A stretch of 64,000 bases of DNA from Phymorhynchus buccinoides (lineage: Eukaryota > Mollusca > Gastropoda > Neogastropoda > Raphitomidae): NCBI GenBank assembly GCA_017654935.2, contig CM065711.1, positions 35,853,034 through 35,917,033 of the forward strand, given 5' to 3'. Below the pieces are notes generated by a model. That model was not told where the DNA came from and did no database searches. It worked only from the letters and a program-made list of their open reading frames with translations. Positions 53,364 through 63,659 of this stretch are shown piece by piece. The first letter of the stretch is position 1. Each line of letters begins with the position of its first letter. Made by a program: the position numbers and the translations under genes.

Positions 53364-53483
53364 AAAAACCCTCTGCTGAACGAAGTGAAGCAAAGAACGA
53401 CACATGGACGTTACAGAGCTGGCTGTCTGTGCCTCGGTGTGTTAGTCGTGGGAGTTGTTTCTCTGCTGGGCATACTGGCTGTG
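53364..53483 (+). CDS. Exon encoding a type II membrane anchor
   Basis: The acceptor CTACTCAG and donor GCTGTG/GTGAGT bound 120 nt, phase 0 at both ends. The peptide is KNPLLNEVKQRTTHGRYRAG followed by a hydrophobic stretch CLCLGVLVVGVVSLLGILAV. Basic residues before about 20 hydrophobic ones predict a signal anchor with the N terminus in the cytosol, as in membrane peptidases or glycosyltransferases. The protein is not identified. The exon's last bases and donor are the founder of the minisatellite that follows. Confidence 0.6.
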
Positions 53484-54960
53484 GTGAGTTTGCATACCTG
53501 GTTATGGTGAGTTTGACTTACTGATAGAGTAGGTTTGACATACTGGCTGTGGTGAGTGACATTCTGGTAGAGTGATTTCACATACTGGATATGTGAGTTT
53601 GACTTGCTGGCTGTGATGAATTTGACATACTGGATTGGTGGGAGTTTGACTTATGAATATACTGGACCGATGACTTTGACAACTGAAATGGTGAGTTTGA
53701 CTTACTGGCTGTGTGATTTACATACTGGATATGGTGAGTTTGACGATATTGGATATACTGACAGATTGAGTTGATATACTGGATGTGGTGAGTTTGATGA
53801 TATGATGAGTTTGAATACTGGATAGAGTTAGCTTGACATACTGCTGTGGTATTTGACATACAGGATATGGTGATTTGACATACTGGCTATTGTTATTTAC
53901 ATACTGATATGGTGTGTTTCACATACAGGATATGGTCCTGTTTGACATACTGGCTATTGTTAGTTTGACAAACTGATATGGTCCACTTTGACATACTGGC
54001 TTATGGTGATTTGACATACTGGCTATGATTTTGACATACTGGCCTGTGAGTTTGACATGTGATGTGGTGAGTTTAACATAGTTACTATGTTGCGTTTGAC
54101 ATACTGGATATGGTGGAGTTTGAGTGGTGAATGACTGGTTGTGGTGTTGAGTTAGCATATTTGTTTTTAATGTAAATTTAGGTTTTATATTTTTATTTAA
54201 TATTTTTATTTTGAATATCTCGATCTTATTTTACATTGTGGAGACAAGTTCATTTGTGTTTGTACAATGCCATGGACAATATAAAAAACTTATGACTTAT
54301 ATGGAAATGGTGAGTTTTGACATAGTGGAATGGTGAATTTGACATACTATATAGGGTAGTTTTGACATACAGTAGTGGGTATGTGAGTTTTGACAATACT
54401 AGATAGGTGGAGTTTTGACATAACATTAGTGGATATTGTGAGTGTGACATACTAGATAGGGTGAGTTTGACTTACAGTAGTGAATCTGGTGAGTTGGAAC
54501 ATTCTGGCTCTGGTGAGTTTGACATACCTGGATATGGTAGTGACAGACTAGAATAGGAGTAGTTTGTGACATACAGTAGTGGTATGGTTAGTTTGACAGA
54601 CTGGTTCTGGTGCTTTGACATAGTGTATATTAGTTTGACATACTGGTACTGGGTGAGTTTAACATAGTGGCTATGGGTGAGTTTGACATACGGCTAGAGT
54701 GAGTTTTGACATACTGGATGGGTGTGTCATGCTGGATATGGTGAATTTGACATACTGAATTGGCGAGTTTGACATACTGGAATAGGTGAGTGTGATGTAC
54801 TGGATATGGTGTGTTTGACCTATGAAATATGGTGTTTTTGACATACTGGATAAGGTTGAGTCTTGTGACATACTGGATATGGTGAGTTTGACATCCTGGA
54901 TAGGGTGAGTTTGACTACCCGGATAGGGTGAGTTTGACAGTTGATACTGTGGTACCCTAA
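53466..54960 (+). repeat. About 23-bp minisatellite spanning exon end and splice donor
   Basis: The unit is close to CATACTGGCTGTG followed by GTGAGTTTGA, and begins inside the exon. Roughly 55-60 degenerate copies follow with many one-base indels, interrupted by AT-rich unique sequence at about 54145-54300. Much of the variation looks like sequencing error. Confidence 0.88.
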
Positions 54961-54969
54961 TTTAGATAT

Positions 54970-54988
54970 TTGACACACACACACACAC

Positions 54989-55023
<35 letters not shown>

Positions 55024-55025
55024 CA
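54970..55025 (+). repeat. (CA)n microsatellite
   Basis: ACACAC repeats with one AACAC interruption lie at the right edge of the minisatellite. Confidence 0.93.
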
Positions 55026-55029
55026 CACA

Positions 55030-56200
55030 TTATGTCTTGTAACTATTAAACAAATGGTGTGTTTGCTGTGTCAGGAAACCCGCCATTTTCACAATACATT
55101 TGAAAAGATGGGTCTCCAATGACCTTCCCCCAACATCCTCATGGGCAACGCCCTCAGATGAAAAAAATGGTAACCATTTGATTTGTTGGTTGTGTTGTTG
55201 TTTTTTTCCTTTTATTATTAGTTTAAAGACACCTCTTCTAACTATTTCTCTACGGCTAGAATGTCTCTTGTGTTGTGTGCTTTCTTTTAGTTTCATGTTT
55301 TCTTTTTTCTTATCTTTCTCCTTGTCTTCTTCTCTGTTTTTTTTCAGTCTCATCTTTTTGTCTGTGGGTGTATTGTGGTTGTTTTTGTGTGACCATGCAT
55401 GTGTGCGTGTATTGTGCGCGTACCGTGTGTGTGTGTGTGTGAAAGAGAGAAGAAGAAGAGGACTGTTGATTTATTCCGACTTGTCCTGCTGGTATAGCAC
55501 ATGAACTGATGTATACTCTCTTTATAAGATTGACAAAAACTTGTATTCTGTGTGCACATCATGCGCATGTGTGTGGTGTGTGGTGTGTTACAGGGTATGT
55601 TTGAAGCTTTTGATGACTGAAACAAAATTAATGGAAAAATGTTGGGTAAGTTTCCCAGAAATGTGTTCTGAATAGAGAGAGAGAGAGAGAGAGTAGAGAG
55701 AGAGAGAGTAGAGAGAGAGAGAGAGTTGAGTGTGTGTGTTGTGTGGACGAGGTAATGGGTTAAAAGGCTAAGTCCCTAGGGAAGACTTTTAAGTGTGTTA
55801 AATTTTCAAGTAGAAAATTTGCCTTTAGGCCCACTTCTCTAGGGTATGGGAATGAGCCACTTTCCCGCACCCCTTTTCATCTACATAATTTATATTTGGG
55901 CCGGGTTCTGGCTCGTATGTTGTAAGAAATACAAGTGGTTGATTTGCTCTTAATGGCAGACAGAGAGAAGTAGGGTTTTAACTGAAATTACAAGACTCCC
56001 ACTCTCATCCGTCTGACAAGGGTTCAGGATTATTTGACACTTGGATTTTATTTACTCCCAAATCTGCATAAGATTATGCAACAATAATAATAAGCGGGCT
56101 GCAGCTCATGGCGCAAAACAAAATGTGAATGAAAACAATGGAATCCGAAGGATTTTACAAAGACTTTTGTCCTTTCTAGAAGGTTAGCCCAAGCGAAGGT
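55030..56200. other. Unannotated stretch, possible intron
   Basis: Acceptor-like CTGTGTCAG at about 55070 and donor ATG/GTAACC at about 55170 bound roughly 100 nt whose best frame (KPAIFTIHLKRWVSND) is unrecognised, so no exon is called. (GA)n lies at 55672-55725. Confidence 0.35.
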
Positions 56201-57717
56201 CCCTAATCCTCTCTTGTCCGGTAGAAAGTTTCAAATGTTGGCGCGGTCCGGGGGACTTAGCTGTTTTCAGTTTCCTCCGAGTGATCGCGAGTTTCTGGGT
56301 GTCTGGGCTTGCTCGTCAGGTGAGAGTAGCCCCCAGTCTCGTATTCCGGTTACGGCTTCGCGGATGGCCAAGGTTCAGGCGTGGTCTCCTCCCGCGGATT
56401 CTGGGTGCGGGCGGCGTCTTGGCGGCGGTCCGCTGTCTTGGTGCTTGTGAGTTCAGGGATTATCTTCCTGCCCACGGTGCCCTGCTGATAATCACAGGAG
56501 ATGGTGTATGTAGATCTCTATGGCTTAGAGACAGGGCTTCAGTCGGCAGGGAATTAGTGGATCCCAACCGTCTAAGGCCTGCCTTGTACAATAGCACTAA
56601 GAACACATAATTTGAAGTTTCGTTAACAACTGAGCGGATCATGCTAAAACACATAAAAGGTGAATCAAGCTCCCCACCATCTGCACTCGTTCTCCTATTC
56701 TCATACCAACCGGTGGAAAGGCAGTGTGTGTAATCATAATAGTGCATAGATTGTCAACCCACTACATGTGCTTTCCTACTTAAAAATATACAAAAAGGGT
56801 TAGTGAGGCATAAAATCCGGGTTCTGGTACCAACAGAGGGGTTAAAGTCAAAAAACGACACACGCGACACACAATTATCCAGTGCACGATAATTAGAAAC
56901 AGGTAACAAATATTTAATCCTTCTCCTCTTGTTTCAATAAAAAACATATCTACGTCTTATAGTTACATCATTTGAACCTAGGATCTTAGTTATCAAAACA
57001 TAGGTATCACAAAAAACAAAAATTCAAATATCAATCACTAGCCACCAGCCATTAATAATACTCACTAGTCGGGCTATTAATATATTAGGACTGGCTGGAG
57101 GAAGAGAGGTTGAGGCTGCAATGTTTTGAGGATTGTCTGGATGTGTGGCTTCAGCCAGGTTTCAGCGTCGCGTGTGAAAAGTATGTGTATGCTAACTTCT
57201 TCTCACTACTCAACATGTTTTCCAGTCACATAGATGACGCTTCATAAGATTATGCCCAATACTAGTACCGAACAATCACGCGCCGGTTACATCATTATCA
57301 ATGCCGACCTTCCTATCCTTCTCAGTGATTGGAAGGAAGAGTTTGGTCTCAAAGGGCGCCGACTGTTGATGTCACTTTCCTCGTGATTGGAAGGTGATCG
57401 GGCCCCTTTCAAATAGACAATGCCTTAATCGGCGGTCTGTTTGAGCTTGAACTGGCAATTAAGTGGCGGCCACGAGAAAAGAAATGGAAGGGGGGGGGGT
57501 TAGATAAGAAACAGAGAAAGCGGGGCGTGCGTGTCAATTACGTCACAGAGAGAGAGAGGTCACAGTGAGGTATATATGATCTACTCATCACCAGGTCTGG
57601 CCTCATTTTGTCTTTTCTATTCTGCCCGCCGTTCGCTCTCTTTATCCCCACCATTTTCCCTGAGTGCGAAGCGGCAAATGTCCGGACTAGCGTGACCCAT
57701 TCTTTGGATCGTCTGGT
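56201..57717. other. Unannotated stretch, part GC-rich
   Basis: No gene is recognised. 56200-56470 is GC-rich. GGTATATATGA at about 57567 is a TATA-like element, but no transcript is apparent after it. A solo LTR or other repeat is possible and cannot be shown from one copy. Confidence 0.35.
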
Positions 57718-58468
57718 ATGGCGAGACAGTGTAGCAACCTGGTAGTACAATTAAAACTGTTCAATAGTACATGTATGTATATGAATCAGCAGACTATTAT
57801 TAGCAGTTTCACATCTAGAGGCAAAAGTTTGTACTCTCACAATTTCGCCCAATGTTTACAATCTGCATATCATGTGTTGCACAAAATATCCTGCACAATT
57901 TAAAGCCAACAGGTTTTAAGATCAATGTTGTTTTGTTTTTGTTGGGTTTTTTTGGGGGGAGTATGTGTACGTGTGTGTTGTTTTTCTTTTTCTCCGATCA
58001 TGCGATAGATTTTGCATGCAGGTTTTGGAGTGTTTTGCATCTTAGGTTAAGTTTTACATAGTTTTTGTTTGTGTTGCAGCATATATTTCTCAGCCCACGG
58101 TGGTCTTGTCTGATTTAATCTGCTTCGAGATATGATGTGAAGAAGTTTGGCCATGTTCCCCAACAGAGGGGTAAGGATGTCCTGTTTCTTCTGTGTACCG
58201 GTCTGTGTGTCTTTCTGTTTGTTTGTCTTGTGTCCCTGTCTGCTTATGGTCCTTATTTTCTTCTGCGCTAATTCCTGCCAAGAATAACATGTAAAGGTAC
58301 TGCTTAAATTTGCTTTAAAATTCATTCATTTATTTTTTCTATCTCACAAGTTCATTACTGTTTGAGGTAGGTGTTCTGCCTTTTCACTATAACAGACACC
58401 ATTCAAATAAACGATAATCTTGTGTTTTTTATTACATGGTTAATTCCAATTATGTGTTGTTGTTTCAG
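57718..58468. other. Unannotated stretch upstream of a candidate exon
   Basis: No coding signal is convincing. An acceptor-like TTTGTGTTGCAG at about 58068-58079 lacks a good open frame after it. Confidence 0.35.
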
Positions 58469-58590
58469 CGTCAGAATTGACGTAGCAACAAACCATGGGT
58501 TGACCAACTGACGATGTTTGAGAGACGCCCACTGGAAACATGTCCGCAGCCAACTGGTCCACCCACCTTCGTGCTGGAAAGCTAAAAAAG
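58469..58590 (+). CDS. Candidate 5' exon with start codon
   Basis: The acceptor GTTGTTTCAG and donor AAAAAG/GTAAGT bound 122 nt. All frames across the whole exon contain stops, but the ATG at 58540 opens MSAANWSTHLRAGKLKK up to the donor in phase 0. Two earlier ATGs (at about 58494 and 58514) have short frames that end inside the exon. This fits a 5' UTR exon carrying the start. The product is unknown. It could belong with the exon at 61780, which also starts in phase 0, but a gap lies between. Confidence 0.42.
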
Positions 58591-59096
58591 GTAAGTGTGA
58601 ATGTCCTTTCAGTACATTGATAAGCGAAAGGGCTGGTCTGTCTTGTGACCTTTTTTAAAACGATTTTTGGATCATTATCCTAATAAATTTTATAAACTAT
58701 AACACAATTCTTTTTATCAACTGAGTCCGCCTTCTCATATAATATGTTTAACTTTTCTAGCACCATTTTCGAATATATTTCACCCATGACATCCACTGTA
58801 CAACTCCCACCAAATCAAAGAATCATTCACTTCCAAGCACCCTACATGTGTTTGTCTGTTTTAAGAGATTATGTCCCACTATGTTTCTGTGTTAAAGCAA
58901 TGCATGCGCACTCAAAAATAGCTATACTTTCCGCAAGAATGTAAAAAATACATGCCGCCTAGAACTAGAAGAGTTATATAGTATATCGTGTGACCAAAGA
59001 AATGTCACCATTTTTTTTTTCCCCTTTCTATCCGAGTACTCTGTATCCACCTCCCAATTAATACCCCACCCTATTGGGGTCTGCACGAACACCTGT
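58591..59096. other. Unannotated stretch to contig end
   Basis: AT-rich sequence with no recognised feature. Confidence 0.4.
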
Positions 59097-59596
59097 NNNN
59101 NNNNNNNNNNNNNNNNNNNNNNNNNNNNNNNNNNNNNNNNNNNNNNNNNNNNNNNNNNNNNNNNNNNNNNNNNNNNNNNNNNNNNNNNNNNNNNNNNNNN
59201 NNNNNNNNNNNNNNNNNNNNNNNNNNNNNNNNNNNNNNNNNNNNNNNNNNNNNNNNNNNNNNNNNNNNNNNNNNNNNNNNNNNNNNNNNNNNNNNNNNNN
59301 NNNNNNNNNNNNNNNNNNNNNNNNNNNNNNNNNNNNNNNNNNNNNNNNNNNNNNNNNNNNNNNNNNNNNNNNNNNNNNNNNNNNNNNNNNNNNNNNNNNN
59401 NNNNNNNNNNNNNNNNNNNNNNNNNNNNNNNNNNNNNNNNNNNNNNNNNNNNNNNNNNNNNNNNNNNNNNNNNNNNNNNNNNNNNNNNNNNNNNNNNNNN
59501 NNNNNNNNNNNNNNNNNNNNNNNNNNNNNNNNNNNNNNNNNNNNNNNNNNNNNNNNNNNNNNNNNNNNNNNNNNNNNNNNNNNNNNNNNNNNNNNN
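59097..59596. other. Assembly gap, 500 N
   Basis: A placeholder join. Contig D to its right starts about 220 bp before the inverted copy of the 29-bp array. Confidence 0.98.
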
Positions 59597-59819
59597 GGAC
59601 CGCGACTCGTTATACTATAAAAAATGCTTCGGTTACTAGTCGACATTAAAACGAATCTAAAGCGCAAGAAGAACTTCAATAGAGCAGTAAAAGAACAAGC
59701 ACCCAGAAAATGAACAGAACCAGTTTGTGCAGATAACCCCCCCCTCAATTCGCGCACGTGAGAAGATAAGACGTCGCGCAAGCCCCTCTTTCCTGTTCTG
59801 GGACGTTAACCTGGCTCAA

Positions 59820-60415
59820 GCACCATGAAAGGGACGGTTACATGGCTAGCACCAGGAAAGGGACGTTACATGGCCTCAGCACCATGAAAGGGACGTTACG
59901 TGGCTCAGCACCATGAAAGGGACGTTTATCGGCTCAAGCACCATGAAAGGGACGTTCCGTGGCTCAGCACAATGAAAAGGGACGTTACATGGCCTCCGCA
60001 CCATGAAAGGGACGTTTAACAGGGCTCAGCACACGGGAAAGGGACGTTACATGGCTCAGACCATTGAAAGGGACGTTACATGGCTCAGCACCAGGAAAGG
60101 GACGTACATGACTCAGACCATGAAGGGACGTTACATGGGACTCAGCACCATTGAAAAAGGAACCGTTACGTGGCCTCCAGCCATGAAAGGACTGTACGTG
60201 GCTCAGCCACCATGAAAGGGACGTTACGTGGTCCTCACACCATTGAAAGGGAAGATTACCATGGCCCAGCACCATGAAAAGGGACGGTTACGTGGCTCAG
60301 CACCATGAAAGGGACGTTACGTGACTCAGCACCAATGAAAGGGATTTACGTGGGACCTCAGCACCATGAAAGGGGATGTTACGTGGCTAGCACCATGAAA
60401 AGGGAGACGTTACTG
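59820..60415 (-). repeat. 29-bp array, inverted noisy copy
   Basis: Units read ACCATGAAAGGGACGTTACGTGG with frequent one- to three-base gains and losses. There are about 20 copies against about 33 on the left. Confidence 0.92.
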
Positions 60416-61261
60416 AGCTCAGTTACGTTTTCTCACAGCAGCCTTGAAAAGTCAAAACATCCTCCTTTTCAAGTATCAATTTTGGGTTTATGAGTTTTCC
60501 ATCATCTTATCTTTCTGTATCTATGAAGGATACTTTTAAATGTGGTGGGGGGCGGTATGAAACCCCATCCCTAATGGAAAAAAAACAAACCCATGATTGA
60601 CCTTTATCCTTTGCTTGAAGAAAAAACAGATTTTAAACAAAGAATGAAATAGTGAAACTAACAGAGGAGATTACGAAATTGAACCAAAGGGGGAGAACTC
60701 TCTTTTTAATTAACACCCCTCCACAAAGTTGATTACGATACCAATTATCTAGCAATGGGTGGATCAGGGCCAAAGGGAGGCAAGCAAGGCATCATTCTCA
60801 AAAAGAGATGTGCCAAGGTTCGCCTTTATGACCCCTTAGCTACACAGTGTACATCAACAATGGTCGGATGTAGGCTTCTGAATACAAACAAATCACTTCT
60901 CATCCACTCATTTGCTAGGGTGATTCGGTATCATAATCAAACTTTGGATGAAGCGGAGTATGCAATTTAAACAAGAGAGTTGAGTTATCCCCCTTGTGTC
61001 GGATTTTTAAACAAAGTTGGGCCTACTGTACAGAGAGGAGAGGAGAGAGAGACGACGAAGAGAGACAGATGAGAGTTGAGAGTGAGAGAGATGGAGATGA
61101 TGAGCGGAGGAGTGAGCTAGAAGATGTGGGGATCCGCGAGAGAGAGAGACAGAGACCGTGGTAACACATTACACACAGTTATGAATGATGAACATCTTTC
61201 TACATAGTAAACTGTTTATCTGTAAATACTTCAATGACCTCCTGACTATCTGGGGGTCATT

Positions 61262-61735
61262 TCTTTCCCCTATAACATGCTATCATTTCGCTTGGCACTC
61301 TTTTCCCCGAATACACATGCTATCATTTTCGACTTAAGGACTCTTTCCCCCTATAAACATGCTATTCATTTCGCTTGGCACTCTTTTCCCCTATAACATG
61401 CTATTCATTTCGCTTGTCCACTCTTTTCCCCTACTAAACCATTGCTATCATTTCGCCTTGGCACTCTTCTTCCCTATAACCTGCTATATCATTTCGTTCT
61501 TGCTTTGGCACTCTTTTCCCCTCTAACATGCTATCATTTCGCTTGGCTCTTGGCCACTCTGGGTCCCCTATAACATGCTATCATTGCGCTGTGTTATCTA
61601 TTCTCTGGCAACTCTTTTCCCTAACATGCTATCATTTCGCTAGGCAACTCTTTTACCCCCACCTAATAACATGCTACCTTCGCTTCTTGGCACTCTTTTC
61701 CCCTATAACATGATATCATTTCGATTGGCACACTC
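61262..61735 (-). repeat. 38-bp array, inverted noisy copy
   Basis: Units read TAACATGCTATCATTTCGCT then TGGCACTCTTTTCCCC with irregular indels. Confidence 0.92.
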
Positions 61736-61779
61736 TATCCTTGTCGCATTTTTCATACCCCCCACCCACCCACCCCCAG

Positions 61780-61893
61780 GTGATCGACACTCCCGACTTC
61801 ACCAACCTGACCTCTGACCCCCAGAAGCAGAAGCAGCACGTGCGCGAGTTTTTATTTCTGCTGACCAACTCCAAACCTGACGTCATTATACAG
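61780..61893 (+). CDS. GIMAP/AIG1-like GTPase exon (G3 region)
   Basis: The acceptor CCCACCCCCAG and donor ATACAG/GTGATG bound 114 nt (38 codons), phase 0 at both ends. The peptide opens VIDTPDFTNLTSDPQKQKQH and ends LTNSKPDVIIQ. V(I/V)DTPGxxD followed by a helix and a PDVII strand is the switch II/G3 area of AIG1/GIMAP GTPases, a family expanded in molluscs and linked to immune responses. The G3 glycine (DTPG) is Asp here, which should affect GTP handling if correct. No G1 (P-loop) exon is seen nearby. The left copy of the duplication lacks this exon. Confidence 0.55.
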
Positions 61894-61924
61894 GTGATGT
61901 GGGTTCTTTTCTCAGTGGATTGGG

Positions 61925-62260
61925 GATTTTGGTTACAGGGAATTTTTCCTCTCACTTCTTGCAATAGCGCCTTTTGCGGTTTCTGAAAGTGGCAAAGCCC
62001 TTCGGAGAGAAGATTAAAACGAATTTGTCCCAGTGTGCCCATTGCACACATAGCCACACTGGTTAAACTCGAGTAGCAAACAAAAACGTTTATCATTTGG
62101 TCAAAAAATCTAACCACCAACCCCACTTTCCTTCCTCATCAGTTCATCAAAAAAAAATTGCATGCAAAAAAAAAAAGGTTTTATGCCCAGATTCGAACTC
62201 GGCATTTTTCGCGTACGACAAACGACTATCCATACTGCAGGGCACTTTGATATTAATATA
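61925..62260 (+). mobile_element. SINE core fused to a tRNA-like piece
   Basis: GGGAATTTTTCCTCTCACTT, CAGTGTGCCCATTGCACAC and ATCATTTGGTCAAAA match the body of the SINE at 47780-47960. After GCATGCAAAAAA the sequence switches to a tRNA-like piece in reverse (AGATTCGAACTCGG) instead of the normal SINE end. Confidence 0.6.
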
Positions 62261-63000
62261 AGAGCTACCGGTTTCATAGCTTCTATTCCAAGTATAACCT
62301 CCTTTATAAAACCTCCCATTATAAGACTCCCTAAACCCATATAAGACCTCCATTACCATAATGTAAGTCCCTACATTAAAGACAAAGTTTGGTTGCTATC
62401 ACTTTGTAATTTCTGAGAAGTTCTATTAATTAACAACACGCACGCCACGCACGCACTGCAACGCGCACACGCACTCCCCGCCCTTCACACACCCCACCAT
62501 TTCATTACCCACAAGACTCCTCACCCATCGTCCCATGCAAACACCACCGCATTATTACGACTCCCTCCCTTCCGCGCTTTTATACGAGCACTACGCAGCG
62601 CGCCCGACTACACATCACACATAACACCTCCCACAACACACACTTCCACGCTATAAAACATCACATTTATACGGACTCCCGAAAGCACATAATTGGAGAG
62701 ATGTATTTCTCTGAGACATTTGACCTTTCTTACAACTAATGAATATATAAATTACCATATCCCTTATTAAGACCTCACTTTGGAATAGAGAGATTTTGAC
62801 AGAGGGTATTTCTTATAAGGGAAGTTCCACTGTAACAATAATACCCAATGTTGACCTACCCCAGGCTGCTTGTTTTTCCTGGGAGAATCTGCGCTTCACA
62901 GACTTGAGGTTATCCATCGGAGACCTGGCTGCTGATTCTCCGTTTTCTTGGAAGAAGAGCCCGGGTATTCATGGAGAGCCGTGGTGGGAGAGCGTCTCCA
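62261..63000. other. Noisy non-coding stretch
   Basis: It mirrors parts of 24475-25150 as far as about 62925. Remnants of CA- and CTTATAATGGG-type sequence are present. No gene is seen. Confidence 0.4.
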
Positions 63001-63049
63001 GCCTTGTCCTGCCTCAAAAGTAGCAATGTGCCGGTGGGCTTGCTGTGGC

Positions 63050-63260
63050 ACACATCAACACACACCAGCAGACACACACCAGACACACATCGAGTCACAC
63101 ACACCTAACTGGACTAGAACCATTTATTGTGAGATTAACTACAAAAGTTGTACCCTCACACACCTAACACACAGCACAAAACACACCCACACACTACACA
63201 CACACACACACACCACACACTCATCACACACACATACACACACACACACACTGATAAACA
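63050..63260 (+). repeat. (CA)n-rich tract
   Basis: Interrupted CACACA repeats. Frames through it are not coding. Confidence 0.85.
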
Positions 63261-63659
63261 ATTACATAAACATACACATTCCGCAATCACGGTATCACTG
63301 ATGTAAGGGGTTCAGTAAATGAGCAAGTGGTGGCCTGCATATCTTAGCTCAGAACCAGGCTCCACTGAACTCCACTGAAAATGTTTTACTCAGCAGCAGT
63401 GCAGCGTCTTCTCGGGTGGTCGCCTCTTGATGATGATCCGACGGCCTAACAATAAATGTAACTTTTCTTCCTTTTTTATACTACCAGTGATGTCCCGAGG
63501 CCCCGGTCAAAGACAAAGGCCATTGACCTATTAAAATTGAAAATGTCTTGACCTATTACAGATTGAATGCAAAATGTCATTAAATTTGTTGTTTCCCCCC
63601 TTGTTCCTGTTTGGCACAAGTCTGCACACAAACGTCGCAGTGACACATCAATGTAAACG
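63261..63659. other. Unannotated stretch
   Basis: No gene or repeat is recognised. Confidence 0.4.

Larger units (their letters stand above)
59820..62925 (-). repeat. Right copy of the outer inverted duplication
   Basis: It mirrors 24475-27505: the 29-bp array (59820-60415), unique sequence, a GA tract (61030-61150), the 38-bp array (61262-61735), then tRNA-like sequence (62160-62260) and the TCTGCGCTTCACAGACTTGA end near 62890. Array units vary by indels, unlike the clean left copy. Confidence 0.8.

Noticed and set aside
55074..55169. Exon following the membrane-anchor exon
   Set aside because: Splice-like sites exist but the phase does not fit 53483 without a stop, and the peptide is unrecognised in a noisy patch.
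57560..57620. Promoter with TATA box
   Set aside because: One TATA-like string without a supported transcript is weak evidence; an LTR is as likely.
59071..59781. Long frames around gap 3
   Set aside because: Same cause: N bases between two unrelated contig ends.
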